Shown here: positions 28,336 through 37,064 of the stretch, piece by piece
How the letters are laid out: each line of letters begins with the position of its first letter
How positions within the stretch are numbered: position 1 is the first letter of the stretch
From: Oscillospiraceae bacterium
Lineage (GTDB): Bacteria; Bacillota; Clostridia; Oscillospirales; Oscillospiraceae
Length of the DNA stretch: 64,000 nucleotides
Direction: 5' to 3'
Assembly: GCA_017473225.1 (NCBI GenBank)
Contig: JAFUMG010000043.1
Coordinates: 1 to 64,000 of the forward strand
Position numbers and translations under genes: made by a program
The notes under the pieces: generated by a model
Told to the model about the DNA's origin: nothing
Databases searched by the model: none
What the model saw: only the letters and a program-made list of their open reading frames with translations

Positions 28336-29478
28336 ATGGATCTCAACGAACTTCGCGTGGAAATGGACAAGATCGACGACGAGCTGGTGAAGCTCTTCGG
28401 CAAGCGCATGGACGTGGCCGCCCAGATCGCCGACTACAAGAAGGCCAACAACCTGCCCATCCTGATGCCCGTCCGTGAGCGGGAAAAGCTGCAGGATGTG
28501 GCGGAAAAGGCCGGTCCTGAGATGGCCAACTACACCCGGGTGCTGTACTCCATGCTCTTCGAGCTGAGCCGCAGCTACCAGTCCAAGCGAGCAGACACCC
28601 TGACGCCCCTGTATCATGAGATCACCGAGGCCATCGAGAAAACCCCCAAACTGTTCCCCCAGGCACCCATGGTGGCCTGCCAGGGCGTGGAGGGCGCTTA
28701 TTCCCAGATCGCCTGCGAGAAGATCTTCAAGAACCCCTTCATCATGTACTTCAAGAATTTCGAGGGCGTCTTTACGGCGATTGAGAAGGGCCTGTGCCAG
28801 TACGGCATCCTGCCCCTGGAAAACTCCACTGCTGGCTCCGTCAAGAAGGTCTATGACCTGATGATCAAGCACAATTTCTCCATCGTCCGTACCTTCCGGC
28901 TGAAGGTGGACCACAATCTGCTGGCCAACCCCGGCGCGAAGCTTTCTGACATCAAGGAGATCTACTCCCATGAACAGGCCATCAACCAGTGCAGCGAGTT
29001 CCTGCAGGGCCTGACCGGCGTCACCATCACCCCCGTGGCCAACACCGCCGTTGCCGCGGAGATGGTCTCCAAGTCCGGCCGCTCCGACGTGGCCGCCCTG
29101 TCCAGCCGGGCCTGCGCGGAGCTGTATGGTCTCGAGTGCCTTGCCTCCTCCGTGCAGGATAAGGGAAACAACCGCACCCGCTTCATCTGCATCAGCAAAA
29201 ATCTGGAGATCTACCCCGGCTCCGACAAGACCTCCATCATGATGGTCCTGCCCCACCGTCCCGGCTCCCTGTACCGGGTCCTGGCACGGCTCTATACCCT
29301 GGGCATCAACGTCACCAAGCTGGAATCCCGCCCCATCCCCGACCGTGACTTCGAGTTCATGTTCTACTTCGACCTGGAAACCTCCATCTACTCCGAGGAG
29401 TTCATCCAGCTCATGTGCGAACTGGACGAGCTGTGCGAGGAATTCAAGTACATGGGCAGCTACTGCGAGGTCGTGTGA
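28336..29478 (+). CDS. pheA: Bifunctional chorismate mutase / prephenate dehydratase (P-protein)
   Basis: Makes prephenate from chorismate and then phenylpyruvate, the phenylalanine branch. The 380-residue protein has an AroQ-type mutase domain (about 1-85; LRVEMDKIDDELVKLFGKRM), a prephenate dehydratase domain (about 110-285; VACQGVEGAYSQIA and the NNRTRF motif) and a C-terminal ACT domain (about 295-380; SLYRVL, ESRPIP) that normally binds Phe for feedback inhibition. The TGA stop shares one base with the next start. It presumably supplies prephenate to TyrA, as no other chorismate mutase is in the operon. Confidence 0.97.
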   Translation: MDLNELRVEMDKIDDELVKLFGKRMDVAAQIADYKKANNLPILMPVREREKLQDVAEKAGPEMANYTRVLYSMLFELSRSYQSKRADTLTPLYHEITEAIEKTPKLFPQAPMVACQGVEGAYSQIACEKIFKNPFIMYFKNFEGVFTAIEKGLCQYGILPLENSTAGSVKKVYDLMIKHNFSIVRTFRLKVDHNLLANPGAKLSDIKEIYSHEQAINQCSEFLQGLTGVTITPVANTAVAAEMVSKSGRSDVAALSSRACAELYGLECLASSVQDKGNNRTRFICISKNLEIYPGSDKTSIMMVLPHRPGSLYRVLARLYTLGINVTKLESRPIPDRDFEFMFYFDLETSIYSEEFIQLMCELDELCEEFKYMGSYCEVV

Positions 29479-30692
29479 TGAAGTGCGGGCTACTCGGGCG
29501 GAAGCTGGGCCACAGCTATTCCCCCCAGATCCACGCCCAGCTGGCGGACTACTCCTATGCGCTCTTTGAGCGGGAGCCGGAGGAGCTGGCGGATTTCCTA
29601 AAAAACGGCGACTGGTCCGGCATCAATGTGACGATGCCCTACAAAAAGGACGTGATCCCCTATCTGGATGAGCTGTCCCCCATCGCCGCGAAGCTGGGCG
29701 CCGTCAACTGCATCGTCCGCCGGGATGGACGGCTCATCGGCCACAACACCGATTATTTCGGCTTCCAGACCATGGTCCGCGCCAGCGGACTGGATGTGGC
29801 CGGCAAGAAGGTGCTGGTCCTGGGCACCGGCGGTGCTTCCAGACCCGTCATCGCCGCGCTGGAGCAGCTGGGAGCTCATGTAGTCTCCATCTCCCGCAGC
29901 GGTGAGAACAACTACGAAAACCTCCATCTCCACGCCGACGCCGCCGTCATCGCCAACGCCACCCCTGTGGGCATGTATCCCAATACCGGCGTCTCCCCGG
30001 TGGACCTGGACCTGTTCCCCAGGCTGGAAGGCGTGCTGGATATCATTTTCAACCCCGCCCGGACCCAGCTCCTGCTGGACGCGGAAAAACGGGGGCTTGT
30101 GGCCGTCAACGGTCTGCTGATGCTGGTGGCCCAGGCCAAGGAAGCCGCCGAATGGTTCACGAACGCGCCCCTTGATGATTCCCTCATCGGCAGCGTCCAC
30201 GCCAGTCTGCGGCGGCAGATGGAAAATATTATCCTCATCGGTATGCCCGGCTGCGGCAAGAGCACTGTGGGCACACAGCTTTCCCAGAAGCTGGGTAAGC
30301 GCTTTGTGGATGCCGACGCGTATCTCGTGGATAAGGCTGGCCGCTCCATCCCAGACATCTTCGCCTCCGACGGCGAGGAGGGCTTCCGGGCGCTGGAGAC
30401 CGAGACCCTTTCGGAGCTGGGCAGGCAGTCCGGCCTGGTCATCGCCACCGGCGGCGGCTGCGTCACCCGGGAGCGGAATTATCCCCTGCTCCATCAGAAC
30501 GGCACCCTCTTCTGGCTCCGGCGGGAGCTGGACAAGCTGCCCGCCGACGGCCGTCCTCTGTCCCAGGTGACGAGGATGCAGGATATGTACCGGGTCCGAA
30601 AGCCCCTGTACGAAGCCTTCGCCGATCACGCTGTCAGCAACGACGGTTCCATTGAGGATACCGTAAAACAGATTTTGGAGGAATTACCATGA
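29478..30692 (+). CDS. aroE-aroK: Shikimate dehydrogenase-shikimate kinase fusion
   Basis: One 404-residue chain joins two pathway enzymes. AroE part (about 1-245): LGRKLGHSYSPQIHA, NVTMPYKKD with catalytic Lys56, GHNTDYFGF, NAD(P)-binding LGTGGASRP and the end NGLLMLVAQA. AroK part (about 248-404): Walker A GMPGCGKST at 255-263, VDADAYL, ATGGGCVTR and the lid region. The linker is short and the frame unbroken, with all active-site motifs on both sides, so the fusion looks real. The start ATG overlaps the pheA stop by one base (TGATG). Confidence 0.95.
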   Translation: MKCGLLGRKLGHSYSPQIHAQLADYSYALFEREPEELADFLKNGDWSGINVTMPYKKDVIPYLDELSPIAAKLGAVNCIVRRDGRLIGHNTDYFGFQTMVRASGLDVAGKKVLVLGTGGASRPVIAALEQLGAHVVSISRSGENNYENLHLHADAAVIANATPVGMYPNTGVSPVDLDLFPRLEGVLDIIFNPARTQLLLDAEKRGLVAVNGLLMLVAQAKEAAEWFTNAPLDDSLIGSVHASLRRQMENIILIGMPGCGKSTVGTQLSQKLGKRFVDADAYLVDKAGRSIPDIFASDGEEGFRALETETLSELGRQSGLVIATGGGCVTRERNYPLLHQNGTLFWLRRELDKLPADGRPLSQVTRMQDMYRVRKPLYEAFADHAVSNDGSIEDTVKQILEELP

Positions 30693-31120
30693 AAATTCTG
30701 GTGATCAACGGCCCGAACCTGAACATGCTGGGCATCCGGGAGCCGGGCATCTACGGCAAGAGCACCTTCGCCGACCTGCTGGCCCTGCTTGAGAAAACCG
30801 CCCTGGAAGAGGGCCTGGAGGTCGAGCAGTACCAGTCCAATCACGAGGGCGATCTGGTGGACAAGATCCAGTGGGCCTACGGCAGGGTCGACGGCATCGT
30901 CATCAATCCCGCCGCCTACACCCACACCAGCGTTGCCATTCTGGACGCGCTGAAGGCTGTGTCCATCCCTGCTGTTGAGGTGCACATCTCCGATGTGGAC
31001 GCCCGGGAGGATTTTCGTCAGATCTCCTATGCAGGCAAGGCCTGTGTCCACACCATCAAGGGCCACGGCTTCGAGGGCTACCGGGAAGCGATCCTATATT
31101 TAAAAGAGCATTACGCCTAA
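30689..31120 (+). CDS. aroQ: Type II 3-dehydroquinate dehydratase
   Basis: Dehydrates 3-dehydroquinate to 3-dehydroshikimate. The 143-residue product is of normal length for the small dodecameric type II enzyme: INGPNLNMLGIREPGIYG (catalytic Tyr in the lid), NPAAYTHTSVAILDAL and EVHISDVDAREDFRQ with HGFEGY near the end. It overlaps the AroE-AroK stop by 4 bases (ATGA) and is the last gene of the operon, followed by a strong terminator. Together with the other genes it completes the path from DAHP to chorismate. Confidence 0.97.
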   Translation: MKILVINGPNLNMLGIREPGIYGKSTFADLLALLEKTALEEGLEVEQYQSNHEGDLVDKIQWAYGRVDGIVINPAAYTHTSVAILDALKAVSIPAVEVHISDVDAREDFRQISYAGKACVHTIKGHGFEGYREAILYLKEHYA

Positions 31121-31122
31121 GA

Positions 31123-31154
31123 AAAACGGCTATCGCAACTGCGATAGCCGTTTT
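31123..31154. terminator. Bidirectional terminator after aroQ
   Basis: A perfect 14-bp stem (31123-31136 with 31141-31154) has A and T tracts. It ends the aro operon and also overlaps the stop codon of the convergent Xre gene. Confidence 0.92.
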
Positions 31155-31356
31155 ATTCGTCCTCACGATAAGAAATAATATCATCAAGGTCACATTTCAG
31201 AATCTTGCATATTGCATCCAGCGTATTGGTGGAGACTGATTCTCCCGCCTTCATACGACGAATTGTAGAACTGCTGATTCCGCCCTTGACCTGAAGGGTA
31301 TATGTGGTTGCGCCGCGCTTCTCCATTGTGCGCCACAGTGGTTCGTAGGAAATCAA
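31153..31356 (-). CDS. Small Xre-type helix-turn-helix regulator
   Basis: The 67-residue protein is a single Cro/C1-type DNA-binding domain (ISYEPLWRTMEKRG, then GGISSSTIRRMKAGESVSTNTLDAICKILKCDLDDII), the common small Clostridia type. The start is TTG at 31356, supported by AAGGAGGTGCTGATT and by the family length; the longer open frame to 31539 has no ribosome site and runs through the promoter. Its stop lies in the terminator hairpin shared with aroQ. Target is unknown; the adjacent ABC exporter genes are on the same strand upstream. Confidence 0.85.
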   Translation of the reverse strand: MISYEPLWRTMEKRGATTYTLQVKGGISSSTIRRMKAGESVSTNTLDAICKILKCDLDDIISYREDE

Positions 31357-31397
31357 AATCAGCACCTCCTTATATCTTGCATTATGAACATTATTGC

Positions 31398-31426
31398 ATA
31401 TAATAATGTCATAGCGCGATAGGCAA
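31398..31426 (-). promoter_or_regulatory. Promoter of the Xre regulator gene
   Basis: Minus-strand TTGCCT (31421-31426) and TTATAT (31398-31403) are 17 bp apart, just upstream of the ribosome site. Confidence 0.6.
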
Positions 31427-31497
31427 TATTGTCTACACTGTGCTGTAAGGCACTCATCCTGTTCCCAAATCATAAATCTTGCTGACATCCCACAAAG

Positions 31498-31526
31498 AAA
31501 AATGGAGAGCTGACGCTCTCCATTTT
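31498..31526 (-). terminator. Terminator after the ABC permease gene
   Basis: A 12-bp stem (31499-31510 with 31515-31526), loop TGAC, is followed by a T run on the minus strand. Confidence 0.88.
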
Positions 31527-31531
31527 GTTCG

Positions 31532-34500
31532 TTATTCAACAGATTTCAAAGCTTCCGCCATATTGATGCGCTCCAACTTATGGTAGAAGATGAAGAACAC
31601 CACCAGCGCCGACAGCAGCGTCAGCACCACGGCAAGCACATAGGATACAGGCGTCACACGGGCCTGGAACCAGCAGAAATCGATCTTGATCTGACTCATG
31701 ACGAATTTCAGCAGCAGATAGCCCAATGGCAGACCCACTATGGTGCCGATCACCGTCAATGACAAATTCTCCTTGAAGATGTAGGCCGCCGTCTCGCTGG
31801 CATTGAAGCCCAGCACCTTGATGGTGGCAATCTCCCGGATCCGTTCGTTGATATTGATGTTGGTCAGATTGTAAAGCACGATCACCGCCAGCAGGCCAGC
31901 GCAGAAGACGATCACCCAGACCACCAGATCCAGCGCATCCATCATGTTGCCCACCATACCGGCCAGATCCTCGCTGACGGACACATTCATTACATCATCC
32001 AGTCCGGCGATCAGGGCGCTGACCTCATGGGGCTTCTCCCCCTCCGCCACATGGACCAGGGCCATCTGGTCATCAGGGGTCTCGCCCCACTGGGCTTCAA
32101 TGGTCTGGGGGACCACCACGGCATAGTTGTAGACATTGTTGTCATAAATGGCGGAAACCGTCAGCTCCAGCTCCTCCATATCGGTGCTGCGCATGGTGAC
32201 CCGGTCGCCCACGTCAATGCCTATGGCTTCCGCAACACCCACCGTCAGGAGCACCTCATTGGCGCCGGGCATTTCCAGAGCTTCATTGCCCTTGTGGAAA
32301 TCCACGAACCGCTGAATGTCGCTGTCCGCCGCCATCAGATAGATCTCCCGCATCTGATTGTCGAATTCGATCTCCACACTCTCCTGATGGTAGAACAGCA
32401 CATCGGAGGCGCTGCCCTCCACTTCGGTCAGGAAGGCTTCCTTTCCGTCCTCATCCAGGCCCTCTGAGAAATAGACCTGCATGTCGTAGACCGTCACTTC
32501 CTCAAACTGGTAATCCACGATATTGACGATGGAGTCCCGCAGGCCGAAGCCCGTCAGGAGCAATGCGGTACAGCCGCCGATACCCACCATCATCATGGCG
32601 AACCGCTGGCGGTAGCGGAAAATATTGCGGATGGTGACCTTGTTCAGGAAGCTGATCCCATGCCAGAAGGGCAGGTATTCCAGGAAGATCTTCTTGCCCG
32701 CTTCAGGAGATTTGGGGCGGATCAGCTCCGCGGGGACCTCCTCCAGCGTTCTGCGGCAGCAGTACCAGGTGACCAGCAGCATCACCAGGGTATAGGCTAG
32801 GACGACCGCGCCGCAGAGCCACCAATTGAACCGCAGCACGATGCGGTCGGTGATGAACAGCATGATCTTATAGGCTTCCCACAATATCGTGGGGAACACA
32901 ACGCTGCCCACGATGACGCCAAGTCCGCAGCCCACCACGGCGCCGCTGCCGGCGTACATCAGATACTTGCTGATGATGGCGCCGTTGCTGTAGCCCAGGG
33001 CCTTGAGGGTACCGATCTGGGTCCGCTCCTCGTCGATCATGCGGGTCATGGTGGTGATACACACCAGCGCCGCGATCAGCAGGAAGAACGCCGGGAACAC
33101 CCGGGAGACGCCCTGGACGATATCGGAAGCGCTGTCCAGGGAGTTATAGCCCAGATTGCTGGTCCGGTCCAGCACATAGACCGGGTTTTCGGTCATGCCG
33201 TCGATGGTTTCCTTCGCGTCGTCCAGCTTCCGCTTGGCCGCGGTCAGCTCCGCCTCCGCGTCAGTCAGCTCCGCTTCCGCTTCGGCTCTGCCTTCAAAGT
33301 ATTCCGCCCACCCCTCTTCCAGCTCCTTCCTGCCCTCTTCCAGCGCTGCCTTGCCCTCGATCAGGTCCTGCTCCCGCTGTTCCAGTTCCAGGTAGCCCGC
33401 GTCGATCTGGGCTTCACCGGCTTCGATCTGCGCGTCGGCAGCGGCAAATTCGGCATCCAGCACCGCTTCACCGGCAGTTACCGCGATCACATTCTCCATA
33501 ATGGAGCTGATGGCGCTTTCCAGCTGGCTGATTTGGTCATCCAGAGCGTTCTGCTCCTGTTCCAGCTGGGCCTGCTGGTCGTAATAGGGCTGCAGCTTTT
33601 CCTCCGCTTCGGCCCGCTCCGCCTGCTGCTGCGTCAGCTTTTCGGTATATTCATCCCGGGAAGCCTGCAGGTCAAGGATCTCCTGCTCCATTTCCGCGAT
33701 GCTTTCGGCGTCCGCGCCGTTCTGCTTCGCCGTTTCCAGCGCCTGGGTGGAGCTGGAAATGCTGGTGTCCAGAATGCTGATCATGGACTGGGTCATGGAA
33801 ATCTGGGAGTCCAGCAATGTCAGCTCCGTCTCCATCTGCATCACGGTGGTATTCAGCTTGATGCTCTCGGTCTGCTGGGCAGTCCTGTCATTTTGCAGCG
33901 CCGTCAGATTGGTCGTCAGCTCTTCCACCTGGCTGAGCAGGCCCGTGGTGGCGTCAGAGATCTGCTTGTAGGCCGCGGCCTTGGAATTTGCCAGGGTCTG
34001 CTTGGATTCCAGCAGGGTCTTTTCGCTGCTCTTCAGCAGGTCTCTGGCATCGGCGATCTGCTTCTCGCCGTCGGCCAGGAGCTGCTCGTTGTCCTCGATC
34101 TCCTGCTGGGCATCCAGCAGCTGATGATAGGCCTTCACAAGCTCATGGGTGGCTTCCTCTTTGCCGTCCTCATATTCCTGAAGACCGTCCTCATATTCCG
34201 CCAGGCCGTCGGCATAGGCCTCCCGGGCGTCTTTCCGGACCTTGGTCAGCCGCTCCTGGGCCAGCGGTTCCAGCTGGGGCTCCAGCTGGTCCGCCATGGC
34301 GTCCATAGCGTCGTTGTATTCATCGGTATAAACGTCATAGTCCCCGGCAATGGTCACATTGATCTCGGTGTAGTAGTCCACATCAAAGCCGCTCTGGGGG
34401 ATGTAAAGATAATTATCCAGACTGCCGCTGCCGACCGAGGTGTTGCCCCGGTTCATGTCCATGTACAGCGGCGTCGCCACATAACCCACCACGGTGTAAG

Positions 34501-35005
34501 TATCGCAGACCATGGCGTCCAGCGTCTCTTCGGAATTATTGGAAGAAACGGTAACCGTGGTACCCAGCAGCTCCTCCGTGGCATGATAGCCGTCGGCCAG
34601 GCATTCGTTGGGCGCTTCCGGCATACGGCCACCCCGGAGGGACACCTGATTGACCTTGTCCGGCAGAGAATAGAACCGATAGACCGATTCCTCCTCCGCG
34701 TCACCGCTGTTCACGATGACATCCAGATAGATCAGCCCCTCGGCATCCACCACGCCCTCCATCTGTGAGACGGCATCCACCTGGTCCATGTTCCAGCCGT
34801 AGCTGCTCAGAAGCCGCAGGTCAAACATATTCTGTTCATCCATGAACCGCTGGCCGGTGGCCACCATGTCGGATTTGGTCATCAGCAGACCCACGAACAT
34901 GCTGGCGCCCAGGGCGATGATCGCCACGATGGCGATGTACCGTCCCATGGATCTCAGGATGGATTGGCGCAGATTCTTGCGCATCGCATTCTTTTTCATT
35001 ACCAT
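31532..35005 (-). CDS. Large FtsX-like ABC transporter permease with coiled-coil insertion
   Basis: The 1157-residue permease starts with a membrane helix (RSILRSMGRYIAIVAIIALGASMFVGLL), then an external domain, then a long Glu/Gln/Ala-rich coiled coil (about residues 255-640). Three membrane helices follow (FtsX core with IDEERTQIGTLKALGYSNGAI), a second external domain, and a final FtsX core (INERIREIATIKVLGFNASE). This is the MacB/FtsX-type mechanotransmission architecture, without a substrate pathway of its own. It pairs with the ATPase upstream: an ATG at 34999 overlaps that gene's stop (TAATG), and the ATG at 35005 is equally plausible. The substrate is unknown. Confidence 0.9.
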   Translation of the reverse strand: MVMKKNAMRKNLRQSILRSMGRYIAIVAIIALGASMFVGLLMTKSDMVATGQRFMDEQNMFDLRLLSSYGWNMDQVDAVSQMEGVVDAEGLIYLDVIVNSGDAEEESVYRFYSLPDKVNQVSLRGGRMPEAPNECLADGYHATEELLGTTVTVSSNNSEETLDAMVCDTYTVVGYVATPLYMDMNRGNTSVGSGSLDNYLYIPQSGFDVDYYTEINVTIAGDYDVYTDEYNDAMDAMADQLEPQLEPLAQERLTKVRKDAREAYADGLAEYEDGLQEYEDGKEEATHELVKAYHQLLDAQQEIEDNEQLLADGEKQIADARDLLKSSEKTLLESKQTLANSKAAAYKQISDATTGLLSQVEELTTNLTALQNDRTAQQTESIKLNTTVMQMETELTLLDSQISMTQSMISILDTSISSSTQALETAKQNGADAESIAEMEQEILDLQASRDEYTEKLTQQQAERAEAEEKLQPYYDQQAQLEQEQNALDDQISQLESAISSIMENVIAVTAGEAVLDAEFAAADAQIEAGEAQIDAGYLELEQREQDLIEGKAALEEGRKELEEGWAEYFEGRAEAEAELTDAEAELTAAKRKLDDAKETIDGMTENPVYVLDRTSNLGYNSLDSASDIVQGVSRVFPAFFLLIAALVCITTMTRMIDEERTQIGTLKALGYSNGAIISKYLMYAGSGAVVGCGLGVIVGSVVFPTILWEAYKIMLFITDRIVLRFNWWLCGAVVLAYTLVMLLVTWYCCRRTLEEVPAELIRPKSPEAGKKIFLEYLPFWHGISFLNKVTIRNIFRYRQRFAMMMVGIGGCTALLLTGFGLRDSIVNIVDYQFEEVTVYDMQVYFSEGLDEDGKEAFLTEVEGSASDVLFYHQESVEIEFDNQMREIYLMAADSDIQRFVDFHKGNEALEMPGANEVLLTVGVAEAIGIDVGDRVTMRSTDMEELELTVSAIYDNNVYNYAVVVPQTIEAQWGETPDDQMALVHVAEGEKPHEVSALIAGLDDVMNVSVSEDLAGMVGNMMDALDLVVWVIVFCAGLLAVIVLYNLTNININERIREIATIKVLGFNASETAAYIFKENLSLTVIGTIVGLPLGYLLLKFVMSQIKIDFCWFQARVTPVSYVLAVVLTLLSALVVFFIFYHKLERINMAEALKSVE

Positions 35006-35700
35006 TCGATCTCCTGAATGTCATGAGGATGCTCATTGAGGGTCACCGAGGCCACGGTGCCGCTGCGGACCCGGATCACCCGGTCCGCCATGGCGGTCAG
35101 AGCGCCGTTGTGGGTGATGATCACCACCGTCATGCCGGTGCGCCGGCCGGTGTCCTGCAAAAGCTGCAAAATTGCCTTGCCGGTCTGGTAGTCCAGAGCG
35201 CCGGTGGGCTCGTCGCACAGCAGCAGCTTCGGATTCTTGGCCAGAGCCCGGGCAATGGCCACACGCTGCTGCTCACCGCCGGAAAGCTGGCTGGGGAAAT
35301 TCTTCTGCCGGGCTTCCAGGCCCACATTCTTCAGCACCTGGGCCGCGTCCAGAGGGTCCTTGCAGATCTGGTTGGCCAGCTCCACGTTCTCCAGCGCCGT
35401 CAGATTACCGATCAGGTTGTAGAACTGGAAGACAAAGCCCACATCCTCCCGCCGGTACTGGGTCAGCTGCTTCCGGCTCAGGCCGGAGATCTCCCGGCCG
35501 TCCAGAATGACCTTTCCCTGGGACAGGGTGTCCATGCCGCCCAGAATATTCAGCAGCGTGGTCTTGCCCGCGCCGGAGGGACCGACGATGACCACAAGCT
35601 CTCCTTTTTCGATCTCGAAGGAGGCGTCATGAAGGGCGTTGATCTCCACTTCGCCCATATGGTACGTCTTTCCGACGTTCTGGAATTCTACAAATGCCAC
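34999..35700 (-). CDS. ABC transporter ATP-binding protein (LolD/MacB type)
   Basis: The 233-residue ATPase drives the adjacent FtsX permease. It has Walker [10 protein letters not shown], signature [15 protein letters not shown], Walker [12 protein letters not shown] and the H-loop ITHN, with the MacB-like [18 protein letters not shown]-loop segment. The start is GTG at 35700 with GGGGTGA about ten bases upstream. It is first in a two-gene operon with its own promoter. Confidence 0.93.
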   Translation of the reverse strand: MAFVEFQNVGKTYHMGEVEINALHDASFEIEKGELVVIVGPSGAGKTTLLNILGGMDTLSQGKVILDGREISGLSRKQLTQYRREDVGFVFQFYNLIGNLTALENVELANQICKDPLDAAQVLKNVGLEARQKNFPSQLSGGEQQRVAIARALAKNPKLLLCDEPTGALDYQTGKAILQLLQDTGRRTGMTVVIITHNGALTAMADRVIRVRSGTVASVTLNEHPHDIQEIEW

Positions 35701-35735
35701 GGTAAATCACCCCAAAGTTTTCTTGATAACATTGT

Positions 35736-35764
35736 ATCATACCCCGCCGGAAATGTCGAAACAA
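35736..35764 (-). promoter_or_regulatory. Promoter of the ABC exporter operon
   Basis: Minus-strand TTGTTT (35759-35764) and TATGAT (35736-35741) are 17 bp apart; an overlapping TACAAT (35731-35736) offers an alternative. Confidence 0.65.
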
Positions 35765-35792
35765 ATTGTAAATTAAATGTTTGAGAAATATG

Positions 35793-35820
35793 AAAAAAAG
35801 AGCCTTACGGCTCTTTTTTC
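35793..35820 (-). terminator. Terminator after the GtrA gene
   Basis: Stem aaaaaagagcc/ggctctttttt with loop TTAC (about 35793-35819), T run on both strands. Confidence 0.85.
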
Positions 35821-35823
35821 ATT

Positions 35824-36237
35824 TTACTTTTTCCGAAAAACCACCAATTTGCTCGCCAGATAGTTAACGATGATAACAAGCACGCTGGTGATCAGCTTCA
35901 TAATATTGCCGTTCCAGGCGAGCAGGTCCACAGTGACCAGGATGATCACCGTCTCCATCGCGCCGGAACCCAGGCGGCAGCCCACGAATTTGGCCAGCTC
36001 CGGGACCACGGTCTTGGCAGACCAGTCGTGGCTTTTGAACACAAAGGGCTTGTTGGTCAGATAGGCGAAGGCCACGGCGAAGATCCAGGCGATCACATTG
36101 CTGACGGACGCGCTGATGCCCCAGAGATTATAGCAGGGCAGGTAGACCAGATAGTTCACCACGGTGGTCAGGACACCGAAAATCAAATAGGACAGGATGT
36201 CCCAGTACTTCTCGACCAAAGCACGGATCTTATTCAT
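35824..36237 (-). CDS. GtrA family membrane protein
   Basis: The 137-residue protein has four membrane helices and the GtrA-family pattern: YLIFGVLTTVVNYLVY, IAWIFAVAFAYLTNKPFVF and the C-terminal IIVNYLASKLVVFRK. GtrA proteins are thought to help move lipid-linked sugars across the membrane for wall or surface polysaccharides. The start at 36237 follows TTTGGAGGC. The gene has its own promoter, which overlaps the terminator of the upstream LUD gene. No glycosyltransferase is adjacent. Confidence 0.9.
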   Translation of the reverse strand: MNKIRALVEKYWDILSYLIFGVLTTVVNYLVYLPCYNLWGISASVSNVIAWIFAVAFAYLTNKPFVFKSHDWSAKTVVPELAKFVGCRLGSGAMETVIILVTVDLLAWNGNIMKLITSVLVIIVNYLASKLVVFRKK

Positions 36238-36267
36238 AAATTGCCTCCAAAGGTAAAAACTGCGTCT

Positions 36268-36295
36268 ATTATAGCACCGCAGCGCAAAAAAGCAA
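36268..36295 (-). promoter_or_regulatory. GtrA promoter overlapping the upstream terminator
   Basis: Minus-strand TTGCTT (36290-36295) and TATAAT (36268-36273), 16 bp apart. The -35 box is made of the last stem bases and the T run of the LUD gene terminator. Confidence 0.7.
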
Positions 36296-36317
36296 GCCTG
36301 CAGATGCGCAGGCTTGC
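36286..36317 (-). terminator. Terminator after the LUD gene
   Basis: A 10-bp stem (36292-36301 with 36308-36317) is followed on the minus strand by six T. Confidence 0.9.
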
Positions 36318-36326
36318 GAAAAAGCA

Positions 36327-36965
36327 TTACATACCCAGGTCTTCGCCGACCAGGATGAACTTGATGCGGCCGGCGGGACGGCAGTGGCGGGTGATCAGCA
36401 TCTGGTTGCAGATGCAGCCCTCGCTCTTGCAGTCGGCGCAGGTGCCGGTGACCTCGCAGGGAGTCTGGATGGGGAAACGCTGCTTGTTCATGGGCGCGGC
36501 GACGGTCCTGGCCCGGCGGACGGCGTCCTCCAGGGAATCGGTCACCTTATTCATGCCGGCCACCACCAGAACGTTCTGGGGGCCGTAGACGATGGGCGCG
36601 ACCCGGTTTCCGGTGCCGTCAATGTTCACCATTTGGCCGTCCAGGCTCAGGCCGTTGGCGCCGGTGATGAAGTAATCGGCGAAGAAGATCTCCCGCTGCA
36701 GCTTCTCCCGCTCTTCAGGCGTTGCGCACTGGTCCCGGTCCAGGCAATTATAATTGCCGGCGTGCAGGGCGTCCATCAGCCCCAGCTGGGTGCAGGTCAG
36801 AGTGCCGCCCCAGCCGATGGAGGAGCCCTCCGGGATCAGCTCCAGGGCCTTCTTCACCGCTTCCTCCTTCGTGGCGCAGTAATAGGCCTCAAAATGGCGG
36901 GAGAGCAGGTTTTTGACCATGATCTGTCCCCGCTTTTCGTAGTAAAGTTCCTTGGGTGTTGCCAT
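36327..36965 (-). CDS. LUD domain protein (LutC/LutB-like)
   Basis: The 212-residue protein is a stand-alone LUD (DUF162) domain, related to the LutB/LutC lactate utilisation proteins: IGWGGTLTCTQLGLMDAL, FFADYFITGANGLSLDGQMVNIDGTGNRVAPIVYGPQNVLVVAG. The C terminus has a cysteine cluster (CEVTGTCADCKSEGCICNQM) that may bind metal or an Fe-S cluster. Its precise reaction is unknown, and no lutA or lactate genes are adjacent. The ATG at 36965 follows GGAGG at about 9 nt, with a clear promoter upstream. Confidence 0.88.
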   Translation of the reverse strand: MATPKELYYEKRGQIMVKNLLSRHFEAYYCATKEEAVKKALELIPEGSSIGWGGTLTCTQLGLMDALHAGNYNCLDRDQCATPEEREKLQREIFFADYFITGANGLSLDGQMVNIDGTGNRVAPIVYGPQNVLVVAGMNKVTDSLEDAVRRARTVAAPMNKQRFPIQTPCEVTGTCADCKSEGCICNQMLITRHCRPAGRIKFILVGEDLGM

Positions 36966-36989
36966 AGCATGTACCTCCGTTTTCTTTTT

Positions 36990-37018
36990 AGTTTACCGCA
37001 TTTTTCCGGGATTGTAAA
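36990..37018 (-). promoter_or_regulatory. Promoter of the LUD gene
   Basis: Minus-strand TTTACA (37013-37018) and TAAACT (36990-36995) are 17 bp apart. Confidence 0.72.
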
Positions 37019-37025
37019 GGCCATA

Positions 37026-37057
37026 AAAATGGAGCACCCTCTTTTTGAAAGTGCTCC
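37026..37057 (-). terminator. Terminator after the aminotransferase gene
   Basis: Stem ggagcac/gtgctcc (37031-37037 with 37051-37057), then a T run on the minus strand. Confidence 0.8.
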
Positions 37058-37064
37058 GTAAATT

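Noticed and set aside
35003..35005. Firm choice of permease start
   Set aside because: Both ATGs (35005 and 34999) are plausible, so I did not claim one as decided.
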